From positions 2,204,001 to 2,268,000 of the forward strand of contig NZ_VCBX02000001.1 of NCBI RefSeq assembly GCF_005938745.2: a DNA stretch of 64,000 nt. The letters are read 5' to 3'. Below, piece by piece: positions 28,896 to 37,524 of the stretch. A model generated the notes under the pieces. It had not been told where the DNA came from. It searched no databases and saw only the letters and a program-made list of their open reading frames with translations. Source of the DNA: Rhodococcus sp. KBS0724 (GTDB lineage Bacteria; Actinomycetota; Actinomycetes; Mycobacteriales; Mycobacteriaceae). The position numbers and the translations under genes were made by a program. Numbering within the stretch: the stretch's first letter is position 1; the number at the start of each line of letters is the position of its first letter.

Positions 28896-29753
28896 TCACT
28901 GGAGGTGGCGCTCGATGGAAGATCGGGTGGGCGATGACGCAGCAGCACCGTGCACTGTAGTCGCGAGGGCGCCCGCAACGGCGGCAAAGTGCAAGGCACG
29001 GCGTCGGTCGAGTACCCATTCCACCGCGAAGGCACCGGTGAAGGCGTCGCCCGCGCCGGTTGTGTCGACGGGCGTCACGGTCGGGGAGTCCGCGTGAGCA
29101 GTGGTCTCGTGATCTCGCAGGTCGGCACCACCCGAGCCGAGTGTCGTCACGAGGTGCGCGACCCGGTCGGTGACCGGGCCGAGCTGCTCCGATTCGGTAC
29201 GGTTCACGATCAGGATGTCGACGGCGTTGATCAAGTTTTCCGGAAGATCTTGTACCGGTGAGGGATTGAGAATGACCGTGGTGGCGTTGTCTCGGGCGTG
29301 GCGCACCGCGGCGACGACGGTGGCCAGCGGTATTTCGAGTTGGCACAGCAGGATGTCCGCCCTGGCAATGGCATCGAGGTCGTCTTCGGTCAACTCGGTG
29401 ACGGATTCGTTGGCGCCCGCAACAACGATGATGCTGTTTTCCGCAGCGGAGTCGACGGTAATGGCCGCAATTCCGCTGGCACCGTTCACGCTACGCAGGA
29501 GTGACGCATCCACCCCGGCCTCGGTGAGGGTGCTGCGCAATTGCGTGCCGAAGCCGTCGTCGCCGACCGCGCCGATGAACGTGACGTCGCCGCCCGCCTT
29601 TGCGGCCGCTATCGCCTGATTACTGCCTTTGCCGCCCGCAGCGGTGGCAAAGGCAGTGCCCAGCAGGGTTTCGCCGGGTTCGGGAAATCGGGGGACCGAG
29701 GTGGTCAGGTCCATGTTGATGCTGCCGACGACAACGATGCGGGGCTTGCTCAT
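28896..29753 (-). CDS. rbsK: Ribokinase, PfkB family
   Basis: 285 residues. GSINMDLTTSVPRFPEPGETL and AAGGKGSNQAIAAAKAGG form the first PfkB signature. VDTTGAGDAFTGAFAVEW is the second signature, with the catalytic Asp. It phosphorylates ribose to ribose 5-phosphate. Its start overlaps the stop of the upstream MFS gene by four bases, which points to that transporter supplying its sugar. Together with the nearby nucleoside-type importer this suggests ribose or nucleoside salvage. Confidence 0.92.
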   Translation of the reverse strand: MSKPRIVVVGSINMDLTTSVPRFPEPGETLLGTAFATAAGGKGSNQAIAAAKAGGDVTFIGAVGDDGFGTQLRSTLTEAGVDASLLRSVNGASGIAAITVDSAAENSIIVVAGANESVTELTEDDLDAIARADILLCQLEIPLATVVAAVRHARDNATTVILNPSPVQDLPENLINAVDILIVNRTESEQLGPVTDRVAHLVTTLGSGGADLRDHETTAHADSPTVTPVDTTGAGDAFTGAFAVEWVLDRRRALHFAAVAGALATTVHGAAASSPTRSSIERHLQ

Positions 29754-31195
29754 ACCTCCAGGTTATCGGCGGCGGCAACTTTCTTGCGTCGAACCCTGCG
29801 GATGATCCGCCGTGCCTCCTCGTTGGTGGACACCGCCGGAGGCGAGCCATCGAGTGGCTTGCGTGCCGTCTCCGGAATCAGCAACACGGCAATGCCGCCG
29901 ACGACTGCCGCGATCATCATGTACATCGGGGCGACAAGATTGCTGCCGGTCGAACTCTCGAGAGCCGTGAGTACCAGGGGAGTGGTACCGCCGAAGATCG
30001 CTACGGCGAGGTTGTATCCGATTGCGAGGCCGCCGTACCGGATTCCGGTCGGGAACAGGGCAGGAAGCACCGAGGGAAACACTCCGACGAACAGGAGTAG
30101 TAGTCCGCCGAGGATGGCGAGTCCGAGGAAGACGGTGACGTAGTTGCCCACGCCGATCAGCAGGTACGCCGGTAGAGACAATACGAAAAAACCGATGAAG
30201 CCGCTGAGCAGCAACGGCTTACGACCTACCCGATCGGAGAGCTTGCCGACGTAGCTGATGCCGACCATCATCACGAGCATGACAACGATCATGAGAACCA
30301 GACCGTGGGATTCGTCGTAGCCGAGCGTATTGGTCAGGTAGGTCGGCATGTAGCTGAGCAGGCCGTAGTGAGCGATGTTGTACGTTGCGACGAGAACGAT
30401 GCACAGAACGAGTGGCCGCCAGTTGTCGACCAGCGTTTCGCGCAGTTTTGTTCCCGTGGATTCGTCGGCGAGAGAACGTTCTTCGGCCTGTTCCATCTGT
30501 TGGAATGCGGGTGTCTCTTCCAGTCGAAGGCGCAGGTAGAGACCGATCAGGCCGAGTGGCCCGGCAATGAGAAATGGTATGCGCCAGCCCCATTGGAGCA
30601 GCTCTTCCGGACTGACCACGGTCTGGATGATCGTCACGATACCGGCGGCCGCGACATAGCCGGCCAGAGTGCCGAATTCGAGGAAGCTGGCGAAGAAGCC
30701 ACGACGCTTGTCCGGTGCGTACTCGGCGACAAACGTACTGGCACCGCCGTATTCGCCGCCCGTGGAGAACCCCTGCAGGAGCCGAAGGAGGACGAGCAGT
30801 ATCGGCGCCGCCATACCGATGGACTCGTAACTCGGTACGAGACCGATGGCAAAGGTGCTGCCGGCCATCAGAATGATCGTGGTGGCCAGGACTTTCTTGC
30901 GACCGATGCGGTCACCGAGTGGGCCGAAGAACAGGCCACCCAGCGGCCGGACGATGAAGGCCGCGGCAAAGATCGCGAAGGTCGACAGCAATTGCGCGCT
31001 GCCACTGGCCTCCGGAAAGAACACCTTGCCGATCGTGGTGGCCAGATAGGCGTAGACGCCGAAATCGAACCACTCCATGGCATTTCCGAGCATGGTCGCC
31101 TTCACGGCCCGTTTCACCGAGGCATCGTCGGTGACGGTGACATCAGGTGATTCGGCCACTTCGAGAGCGCTGATCGAGTTCTCTGGTGTTGTCAT
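29750..31195 (-). CDS. MFS transporter, metabolite:H+ symporter (MHS/ProP-like) family
   Basis: About 481 residues with some 12 hydrophobic segments. It has the MHS-type start MLGNAMEWFDFGVYAYLA, the GDRIGRKKVL loop between TM2 and TM3, and the second-half copy GKLSDRVGRKPLLL. The large charged loop after TM6 is EETPAFQQMEQ. ATG 31195 has GGGGAG eight bases upstream. It overlaps rbsK by four bases. Although ProP-like transporters carry betaine or proline, coupling to ribokinase suggests a sugar or nucleoside-derived substrate here. That is inference. Confidence 0.88.
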   Translation of the reverse strand: MTTPENSISALEVAESPDVTVTDDASVKRAVKATMLGNAMEWFDFGVYAYLATTIGKVFFPEASGSAQLLSTFAIFAAAFIVRPLGGLFFGPLGDRIGRKKVLATTIILMAGSTFAIGLVPSYESIGMAAPILLVLLRLLQGFSTGGEYGGASTFVAEYAPDKRRGFFASFLEFGTLAGYVAAAGIVTIIQTVVSPEELLQWGWRIPFLIAGPLGLIGLYLRLRLEETPAFQQMEQAEERSLADESTGTKLRETLVDNWRPLVLCIVLVATYNIAHYGLLSYMPTYLTNTLGYDESHGLVLMIVVMLVMMVGISYVGKLSDRVGRKPLLLSGFIGFFVLSLPAYLLIGVGNYVTVFLGLAILGGLLLLFVGVFPSVLPALFPTGIRYGGLAIGYNLAVAIFGGTTPLVLTALESSTGSNLVAPMYMMIAAVVGGIAVLLIPETARKPLDGSPPAVSTNEEARRIIRRVRRKKVAAADNLEV

Positions 31196-31452
31196 GACAT
31201 GCGCTCCCCAGCGCAATCATCGAACCGAGCGGGGCACGTACCTGATGCACGCATCTTTGTCTTGCCCACTCGCCGATGAGCCGGATGGGAACGTGACGTC
31301 CGCGGCCCTGTGGCTCGATGCGACCCCCGTCGCACGGCTCTGGCTCACGGCAGTGTCCGAAGCCCTGGCGGGCTCCGGACGTCCGGCAAGTAAGACACCT
31401 ACGCTATCAAAGGAACGCGGAAATACCGACTTCCGCGCACCGGTAGTGAGTC
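31196..31452 (-). other. 257-bp non-coding gap with several small hairpins
   Basis: Between the deaminase stop and the MFS start no frame has coding character. Short inverted repeats are dense: TGCGAC/GTCGCA around CCCC, the palindrome CCGGACGTCCGG, GCCC/GGGC, and GCGGAA/TTCCGC. It may carry the MFS promoter and a structured leader; no known riboswitch was recognised. Confidence 0.45.
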
Positions 31453-31887
31453 CTATCTCTGCATGACAGCGAGGGACTCTGCTTCGAGCACCGGACCGGT
31501 AACAGAGATTTCGACATTCGCGGAAGCGACGATCTCTGCACATCCAAGCTGGAATCGCGGGCCACCGTCGAGAATCTTCGAGAACTCGATTTCCGAGGCG
31601 GCAAAAACGATCTGGGTGATGCCCGCCCACACCATTGCCGCGCTGCACATCGGACAGGGCTCACCGCTCGCATACATTGTTGCGTTCGTGGTGGAATTGT
31701 CTGCGGCGCCGCGGATCGCGACCAATTCTGCGTGAGCTGTCGGGTCACCGGAGGACGTCACCTCGTTGCGACCTTCGGCGATGACGAACCCGGTCTCGTC
31801 GATTAGTACGGCGCCGAATGGCCGATTGCCGGCGTCCGAGGCTTCGGCCGCGAGTGCGATTGCACGGCGGAGGTGGATAGTGTTCAT
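31453..31887 (-). CDS. Cytidine/deoxycytidylate-type nucleoside or guanine deaminase
   Basis: 144 residues. The zinc-binding motifs are TAHAELVAI (His and catalytic Glu) and SGEPCPMCSAAMVWAG (two Cys). NRPFGAVLID lies upstream and FSKILDGGPRF near the C-terminus. The arrangement is that of the guanine deaminase/tRNA-adenosine-deaminase-like branch of the family. Its ATG overlaps the stop of the cyclodeaminase gene by four bases. Being downstream of a nucleoside-like importer, purine or pyrimidine base salvage is plausible. Exact substrate is open. Confidence 0.85.
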   Translation of the reverse strand: MNTIHLRRAIALAAEASDAGNRPFGAVLIDETGFVIAEGRNEVTSSGDPTAHAELVAIRGAADNSTTNATMYASGEPCPMCSAAMVWAGITQIVFAASEIEFSKILDGGPRFQLGCAEIVASANVEISVTGPVLEAESLAVMQR

Positions 31888-32861
31888 GCCGTCAAATCCA
31901 GTTCTGTTCCCACTCCTGCTGCACGCGCAACGGAGAGCAAGACTCTCGCTGTGACAAGATCCTGAAGGCCGATTCCGACTGAGTTGAACAATGTGATCTG
32001 GTCACTGGATGTGCGTCCCGGTTTCTGTCCGGCAATGACGTGTCCGATTTCGGTGCGGAGGTCATCGGGCGTGATGGCGCCGTCGGCGATGGCGAGCAGA
32101 GCATCTCCCGACTTGGCGAGTGTCGTCGATGTGGCGTCGACGAACAGTGATGCGACTCGCATTCCGTTGGAGTCGATTTCGCGCCAATCTCCTCGCGGTG
32201 GAGCGCCGACGGCATTGACGTGCAGGCCCGGGTGGAACCAATCGCCCGATACGATCGGAGAATGTGACGGCGTCAGCGTGCACAGAATATCGACAGCCGA
32301 CGTGACGGCCCTGGGGGATTCAGCTCGCTCGACGGCGAGGTTCAGATCGGCGATACGTTCCTCGAATGTTTGGATTGTGGACGTGGAGCGAGACCAGACG
32401 AGTACCTTGTCGATTCCGCGAATGCGTGCAATTGCGCGAGTGTGTTCCACCGCCAGGGTGCCTGCCCCGACAACACCGAGAACAGTGCTCGATTTCCTGG
32501 AAAGATATTCCGTGGCAACAGCACTGGCTGCGGCAGTACGGATCGCGGTGATGGCTCGCCCGTCGAGTACCGCTTCGCATTCTCCGGTTTCGGCGCAGGT
32601 GAGAATGATCGTCGAGCGCTGCGTCGGCAGTGCGCGAGCGGCATTGGCGGGCATGTCCGAGAGAAGTTTGACCGAACTCGACTGCGCCGTTGACGCCGTC
32701 ATCGGAATTGCGTTTCCACCGTGGGGCAACGGCATCGCTATCGGTTGTGGATTGACTGCCGCACCGCGAGCAAGGTCGGCGTGAGCGCGTTCGACTGCGG
32801 CGTAGATCTTGCTGCGGTCGATCAGCCTCGTGATGTCGGAGTGGTTGAGAATCAATGTCAT
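31884..32861 (-). CDS. Ornithine cyclodeaminase / mu-crystallin family protein
   Basis: 325 residues. The substrate domain carries NPQPIAMPLPHGGNAIPM and SVKLLSDMPANAARALP. The Rossmann motif is VLGVVGAGTLAVEHTRA, followed by VWSRS and, near the end, LFNSVGIGLQDL. Members include ornithine cyclodeaminase, ketimine reductases and alanine dehydrogenases, so the reaction cannot be fixed. It sits nine bases after the second permease gene and overlaps the deaminase, inside the BMP-importer operon. It may act on an amino-acid-like part of the imported compound. Confidence 0.87.
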   Translation of the reverse strand: MTLILNHSDITRLIDRSKIYAAVERAHADLARGAAVNPQPIAMPLPHGGNAIPMTASTAQSSSVKLLSDMPANAARALPTQRSTIILTCAETGECEAVLDGRAITAIRTAAASAVATEYLSRKSSTVLGVVGAGTLAVEHTRAIARIRGIDKVLVWSRSTSTIQTFEERIADLNLAVERAESPRAVTSAVDILCTLTPSHSPIVSGDWFHPGLHVNAVGAPPRGDWREIDSNGMRVASLFVDATSTTLAKSGDALLAIADGAITPDDLRTEIGHVIAGQKPGRTSSDQITLFNSVGIGLQDLVTARVLLSVARAAGVGTELDLTA

Positions 32862-32870
32862 GAAGGGTCC

Positions 32871-33800
32871 TTATCGGCTGTTGCCGGTGTAGGGAATGGT
32901 CAGGCAGGACGGTGCGCTACGACCGCCGATGAATCCGCTGATCGCCACGATCGCGATGACGTACGGCAGCATGACCAGCAGTGCGTAGGGAATGTCGATG
33001 CCGAGAGCAGGTAATGCGAATTGCAGTGCTTGCGCGAACCCGAAGAACATGCAGGCATAGACGATGCCGAGAATCCGCCAGCCCCCTGCGATGACGGCCA
33101 CCACTGCGAGGTAACCGAGGCCGCCCGTCATGTTGTCGCTGAACGAATGCACTTCCGAGAGTGCAAGTTGCGAGCCGGCCAAACCGCCCGCGGCAGCGGC
33201 AAGAAGGACGCACAGGTACCGAACACGTCGCACCGGTAGTCCGGTCCACTCCGCCGAGAGTGCATCCTCGCCGACGGCGTCGACGGTGAGACCTGGCAGC
33301 GTCCGCTTCGAGAACAGAACTGCCATCCCGATGACGAGTGCTATGCAGAGGTATCCGAGAAGTGTCTGACCGAACAACGCCGGCCCCACAAGAGGTATAT
33401 CGCTGAGCACAGGGATATCCACGGCGTGGAATCCGTCGATCGACTGCCCTTTGCCGTCGGACAGGAGAACTCGGGATCCGAAGGTGGTCAGACCCAGCGC
33501 AAGAGCATTCCCGGCGACGCCGATGACGATCTGATCTGCGCGCAGGCGAATGCTCAGATGTGCCTGCGCGATACCGAAGACGGTTGCCGCGATGACACCG
33601 GCCACGACGCCCAAGACGGGAGAACCGGTGGTAACCGTCGCGAGAACGCTCGCGAAGGCCCCGGTGAGCATCATTCCCTCCATACTCAGATTGAGCACCC
33701 CGGCGCGTTCACTGATCGATTCGCCACTTGCCGCAACCAGCAGGGGAATGGCGAAGCTGACTCCGCTGGAGATGATTCCGGTGATCACTGCAGTACTCAT
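32871..33800 (-). CDS. ABC transporter permease (nucleoside/simple-sugar type, NupQ/YufQ-like)
   Basis: About 309 residues, nearly all hydrophobic. The family block is ISERAGVLNLSMEGMMLTGAFAS near the N-terminus, with RADQIVIGVAGNALALG in the middle. The start is fixed by the ATGA overlap with the upstream permease gene and by GGAAGG nine bases before it. It pairs with the other permease to form the membrane channel of a BMP-type importer. Confidence 0.9.
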   Translation of the reverse strand: MSTAVITGIISSGVSFAIPLLVAASGESISERAGVLNLSMEGMMLTGAFASVLATVTTGSPVLGVVAGVIAATVFGIAQAHLSIRLRADQIVIGVAGNALALGLTTFGSRVLLSDGKGQSIDGFHAVDIPVLSDIPLVGPALFGQTLLGYLCIALVIGMAVLFSKRTLPGLTVDAVGEDALSAEWTGLPVRRVRYLCVLLAAAAGGLAGSQLALSEVHSFSDNMTGGLGYLAVVAVIAGGWRILGIVYACMFFGFAQALQFALPALGIDIPYALLVMLPYVIAIVAISGFIGGRSAPSCLTIPYTGNSR

Positions 33801-34873
33801 ACCGATACACCTTCCTTGCTCGGTGCGGGCTTTCTCGGGCGCACGGCCGACGTCGTGGTCCACAGTGCGCTGCCGGCAATGAGAATGATGAGAACGGATT
33901 CGATCACCGACACCGTTGCCGCGGGAACCCCCACTGCCAATTGGAGATTGATACCGCCGGAGACGAGGAATCCGAGAAGAAGTGAGACGACGGCGACCGC
34001 CGTCATGGACCCACGCGCGAGCAAACCGACAACAAGTCCGGTGAACCCCAATCCCGACGAGAAGCCTTCGGCCAGAATGAACGGTGCGGTGGCGACGATC
34101 ATGCCCCCGGCGACTCCGGAAAAGGCCCCGGCGACAGTCAGACTCAGGAATCGGGTTCGATCGACGGGAATTCCGAGTCGGTGCGAAGCGTGCTGTGACA
34201 GGCCGACCGACTTCAGTTTCAGCCCGACAGCACTTCGCTGAAGTAGAACTCCGACCGCGATGACTGCGACGAGAGCAATGAGGAGCGCAATGGTTGCGGG
34301 TGACTTGTGCAAGCCGAGTAGTGCGAGTTGGCCGGATTCTCTCAGTTGCTCGGACTGCGGGAGAGTTTCCGACGACGTGACAGGCTGGCGCAACAGCGCC
34401 GGTTCGTGAACAACGAGTACGACGGCTGCAAGACCGACGAAGTTGAGTAGGAGAGTCGTGATGATCTCGCTCGTACCGCGTCGAACCTTCAGATACGCGG
34501 CGATCGACGCCCAGAAGGCGCCGCCGACGGCAGCAGCCGTCAGAACAGCGACGATTCCTACCCCCGCGGGAAGCTCCTCCGGGAGCGAGACACCGACCGC
34601 TGTCGCACAGATGCCTCCCAGTGCCATCTGGCCTTCTCCACCGACGTTGACCAAGCCCGCGCGGTAGGCGATGGTGAAGCCCGCAGCGATGAGCATGAGC
34701 AGCGCCGCGTTGTTCAGGGAGGTGCCGACGGCAAAGGGTGTTCCGAACATGCCGTCCATGAGCGCTTCGGTGGCTTCGGCCGGGCCAGCACCGGCGGCTG
34801 CGGCCAGCAGGAGACCGACCAGCGCGGCAATCGCGAGCGCGGCTGATCCGATGACCACTGGGTGTCGTCTCAC
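33797..34873 (-). CDS. ABC transporter permease (nucleoside/simple-sugar type, NupP/YufP-like)
   Basis: About 358 residues with eight or more membrane segments and the conserved YRAGLVNVGGEGQMALGGI and GTSEIITTLLLNFVG blocks. The start chosen is GTG 34873, because it gives the GTGA overlap with the upstream ATPase gene; earlier in-frame starts would lie deep inside that gene. It is the first of two permeases of the importer. Confidence 0.9.
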   Translation of the reverse strand: MRRHPVVIGSAALAIAALVGLLLAAAAGAGPAEATEALMDGMFGTPFAVGTSLNNAALLMLIAAGFTIAYRAGLVNVGGEGQMALGGICATAVGVSLPEELPAGVGIVAVLTAAAVGGAFWASIAAYLKVRRGTSEIITTLLLNFVGLAAVVLVVHEPALLRQPVTSSETLPQSEQLRESGQLALLGLHKSPATIALLIALVAVIAVGVLLQRSAVGLKLKSVGLSQHASHRLGIPVDRTRFLSLTVAGAFSGVAGGMIVATAPFILAEGFSSGLGFTGLVVGLLARGSMTAVAVVSLLLGFLVSGGINLQLAVGVPAATVSVIESVLIILIAGSALWTTTSAVRPRKPAPSKEGVSV

Positions 34874-36372
34874 GCTGCCACTCCCATCATCAGTTCGGAG
34901 ATCTTGTCCTGTGCGGTATCGGAATTCGCGTCTATCGGGCCGAGCAACTGCCCGCGGTAGGCGACGAGGATCCTGTCGCACACGGCCATCAGTTCGTCCA
35001 ATTCACTGGAGATGACCAGTACGGCAGCCCCGGCGTCGGCGACCCGGCGGAGTCGCTCGAGTACAAAGCCAACTGCACCGATATCGAGGCCACGGGTCGG
35101 TTGCGCTGCCACGACCGCTGCGAGCCCGTCGATCGAGAGTTCCCGGGCGAGTACAACTTTCTGCTGATTACCCCCGGACAACGAGTGCATCGGAGCGTCG
35201 GGGCCATCGGTGTGGATGGAGTATTCGGCGATCGCGCTCGCCGTACGAGCACGCATCCTGGCGCGGTCGAGCAGTCCGAAACGTGTGTAATCCTTCAATC
35301 GGCCGAGAAGCAGGTTGTCGGTGACGGTCAGTGCGGAGACGATCCCCTCAGCGTGACGATCTTCGGGGACCACTCCGAGACCGACCCCGGTTCGTGCTGC
35401 GGGGTCGAAGCCGGTGATGTCCACAGCGCCGAGAATGGTTTTCCCGGTCTCTGCCCTGATTGCGCCGGAGAGGATCGAAGCCAGCTCGCTCTGGCCGTTA
35501 CCTTCGACGCCCGCGATGCCGACGATCTCACCGCGGTAGACGGTCAGATCGACACCGGTCAGCGCTTCGCTTCGATCCGGGCGCGTGAACGAGATGTTCT
35601 CGAGAACGAGCCCGGGTTCGGAGGAAGCGGGGCGCCTGACAACACGGGCATGGGAGAGTGGCGCTGCCGAACCCACCATGTCGGTGAGAAGTTCGGAAAT
35701 CGATCTCTCGGCGAGAAGTCCACCGCCACTGACTTTTCCGCCGCGCAGTACCGTCGCCGCGTCGGCTGCACGGGCGACCTCACCGAGTTTGTGTGTGATG
35801 AGCACGACGGATTTACCGGCAGCGGCCAGTGCGTGACAGGTTCCGATCAGGGTGTCGATCTCACCGGGGTCGAGGACGGCAGTCGGTTCGTCGAGTAGCA
35901 CCAATTCGGGATCGCGTAGGAGAGCCTTGACAATTTCGACTTTCTGGCGGGATCCGACGGGCAGGTCGGACGTCAGCGCGTCGAGATCGACTGTCAGTCC
36001 GTACTGCTGCGAGATGACGTCGAGCTTGGCGGTCAGTGCATCGACGGGAAGCCGAAAACCCCTGGCGCCGAGTATGAGATTCTCCCGGACGGTCATGGTC
36101 GGAATCAGCGAAAAGTGTTGATGGACCATCGCGATTCCCGCAGCGATGGCGTCGGCGGGCGAATCCGGCGCATAGGCCTGGCCGTCGAGTGTCATCGTGC
36201 CTGACGACGGTGAGGTCGAGCCGAAGACGATGTTGCAGAGTGTGGACTTTCCCGCACCGTTCTCGCCGAGAATGCAGTGCACCGAACCCGGCGCGACGGT
36301 CATGGTGACATCGGCCAACGCGGATACCGATCCGAACCGCTTGCCGATGCCGTTCAGTGTCAATGTGGCCAT
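34870..36372 (-). CDS. ABC transporter ATP-binding protein with two ATPase domains (NupO/YufO-like)
   Basis: 500 residues with tandem ABC domains. Domain 1 has GENGAGKSTL near residue 38, and DLPVGSRQKVEI in place of a canonical LSGGQ, then LLDEPTAVLDPGE. Domain 2 has GVEGNGQSEL for the P-loop and HSLSGGNQQKVVLARELS for the signature. The degenerate sites are usual for RbsA/YufO-type proteins. It powers the importer formed by the two permeases and the BMP lipoprotein. It starts three bases after the lipoprotein gene. Confidence 0.93.
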   Translation of the reverse strand: MATLTLNGIGKRFGSVSALADVTMTVAPGSVHCILGENGAGKSTLCNIVFGSTSPSSGTMTLDGQAYAPDSPADAIAAGIAMVHQHFSLIPTMTVRENLILGARGFRLPVDALTAKLDVISQQYGLTVDLDALTSDLPVGSRQKVEIVKALLRDPELVLLDEPTAVLDPGEIDTLIGTCHALAAAGKSVVLITHKLGEVARAADAATVLRGGKVSGGGLLAERSISELLTDMVGSAAPLSHARVVRRPASSEPGLVLENISFTRPDRSEALTGVDLTVYRGEIVGIAGVEGNGQSELASILSGAIRAETGKTILGAVDITGFDPAARTGVGLGVVPEDRHAEGIVSALTVTDNLLLGRLKDYTRFGLLDRARMRARTASAIAEYSIHTDGPDAPMHSLSGGNQQKVVLARELSIDGLAAVVAAQPTRGLDIGAVGFVLERLRRVADAGAAVLVISSELDELMAVCDRILVAYRGQLLGPIDANSDTAQDKISELMMGVAA

Positions 36373-36375
36373 TGA

Positions 36376-37353
36376 TCAGTACAACTTCGCGGTGCCGTCA
36401 ACCACAGTGGCCTTGGCCTGTGTCAACGCCGCGGCGGCTGCCGGATCGTTGCTGCACAGCAGGTAGTCGGTACCGCCCTTGTCGGATCTGAGCCCGAAGG
36501 GAACCTGTTCGGCGGCCCACGTTCCGTCGAGTGTCGAGGACACCGCGTATTCGATTTCGGTTCCGATATCGGTGCGGACATAGCCGACATAGGTGGGATC
36601 ACTGCAGTCGCCGGGAATAGGTCCGCCGCTCATCGTTGCGCCGGCTTCGCGTGCTGCCTGCTGCAAACCCTGCTTGCCGAGGTTGACGATCTGTCCGAGA
36701 ACGTCAGCGCCACCGGCAAATTCGGCCCCGGCGGCTTGCTTGGCCTTGGCAGGGTCGTTGAAGTCGCCGACATATTGTGGGCTCAGGACTCGAATATCAG
36801 GGCGCGTCAGGGTGGCTCCGGATTGGAATGCCGATGCTGCGTTGACAATTGCGGGGAGTTCGACGCCGCCGACAAATCCGACTACGCCGGTCTTGGACAC
36901 GCTCGCAGCAACTGCGCCGGAAAGGAATTCGGCTTCGGCTTGCTGGGGGTCGTAGTATGCCAGGTTGTCGAGCGGAACCGCGTCGGCAGGGCCGCCGATT
37001 TCCACGAACTTGACGTCTGGGAATTGTGCGGCGATCTTTCGCACGTCGGCGTCGGTTTGCCCGCCGACGGAGATGACCAGGTCGTTTGTCGACGCGAATC
37101 GCTGAAGGGCCTGCTGGTAGTCCGCTGCGGCGACTTGCTCGACGTAACTGGCGTCGATCCGGTCGCCGTACGTCTCGATCATTCGCTGGTAGCCGAGGAA
37201 GCCGGACTCCATGAAGCCCGTGTCCGAGATCGAACCGGGAAAGAAGACGCCCACGGAGAGTGCGTCTCCCGCTGATTCCGCGTCGGTAGAACTGCAGGAA
37301 GTAACAGTCAAGGCGGTGGCTGCGAGCGCTACGAGTGCGAGAGGAATTTTCAT
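36376..37353 (-). CDS. BMP family ABC transporter substrate-binding lipoprotein
   Basis: 325 residues. A signal peptide ends in a lipobox-like VTSC, with Cys20 as the lipidated residue. The mature protein has the BMP/Med family pattern: SVGVFFPGSISDTGFMESG, LVISVGGQTDADVRKIAAQFPD and KTGVVGFVGGVELPAIV. Family members bind purine nucleosides, and relatives bind other small ligands. It is the first gene of a six-gene operon running to the deaminase. AGGAGA precedes the ATG, and a GGTATACC palindrome lies 29 bases further up. Confidence 0.92.
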   Translation of the reverse strand: MKIPLALVALAATALTVTSCSSTDAESAGDALSVGVFFPGSISDTGFMESGFLGYQRMIETYGDRIDASYVEQVAAADYQQALQRFASTNDLVISVGGQTDADVRKIAAQFPDVKFVEIGGPADAVPLDNLAYYDPQQAEAEFLSGAVAASVSKTGVVGFVGGVELPAIVNAASAFQSGATLTRPDIRVLSPQYVGDFNDPAKAKQAAGAEFAGGADVLGQIVNLGKQGLQQAAREAGATMSGGPIPGDCSDPTYVGYVRTDIGTEIEYAVSSTLDGTWAAEQVPFGLRSDKGGTDYLLCSNDPAAAAALTQAKATVVDGTAKLY

Positions 37354-37381
37354 GCGGGTCTCCTGAGGTCCATGCGTGCAA

Positions 37382-37399
37382 TTAGCGGTATACCGTTAA
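37382..37399. promoter_or_regulatory. GntR-type operator between importer and regulator genes
   Basis: TTAGCGGTATACCGTTAA is palindromic at 16 of 18 positions, with a perfect core CGGTATACCG. GGTATACC cores are typical operators of FadR-subfamily GntR regulators. It lies 29 bases upstream of the BMP lipoprotein start and should control that operon. Confidence 0.65.
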
Positions 37400-37426
37400 G
37401 TAGAAGAATGCGGGACCGTTATTTCG

Positions 37427-37439
37427 TCGGTGTTACCGA
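37427..37439. promoter_or_regulatory. Possible second GntR-type half-site palindrome
   Basis: TCGGT-GTT-ACCGA is an inverted repeat sharing the CGGT/ACCG arms of the 37382 site but with a different centre. It is closer to the regulator gene and may serve autoregulation. Confidence 0.35.
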
Positions 37440-37524
37440 TACGTAAGGGACTGCACACCGCGCTTGCGGGAATCGCGCACCGCTACGCTCAACTCGAGTG
37501 CAGGAGAAGATCGAAGGAGTGCCC

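Noticed and set aside
31196..31452. A known riboswitch upstream of the MFS gene
   Set aside because: Cobalamin, TPP, FMN, glycine, SAM-IV, guanidine and c-di-AMP core motifs were looked for by eye and not found.
31242..31466. A plus-strand frame in the deaminase-MFS gap
   Set aside because: It lacks a ribosome binding site and overlaps the 3' end of the deaminase gene on the other strand; composition is not protein-like.
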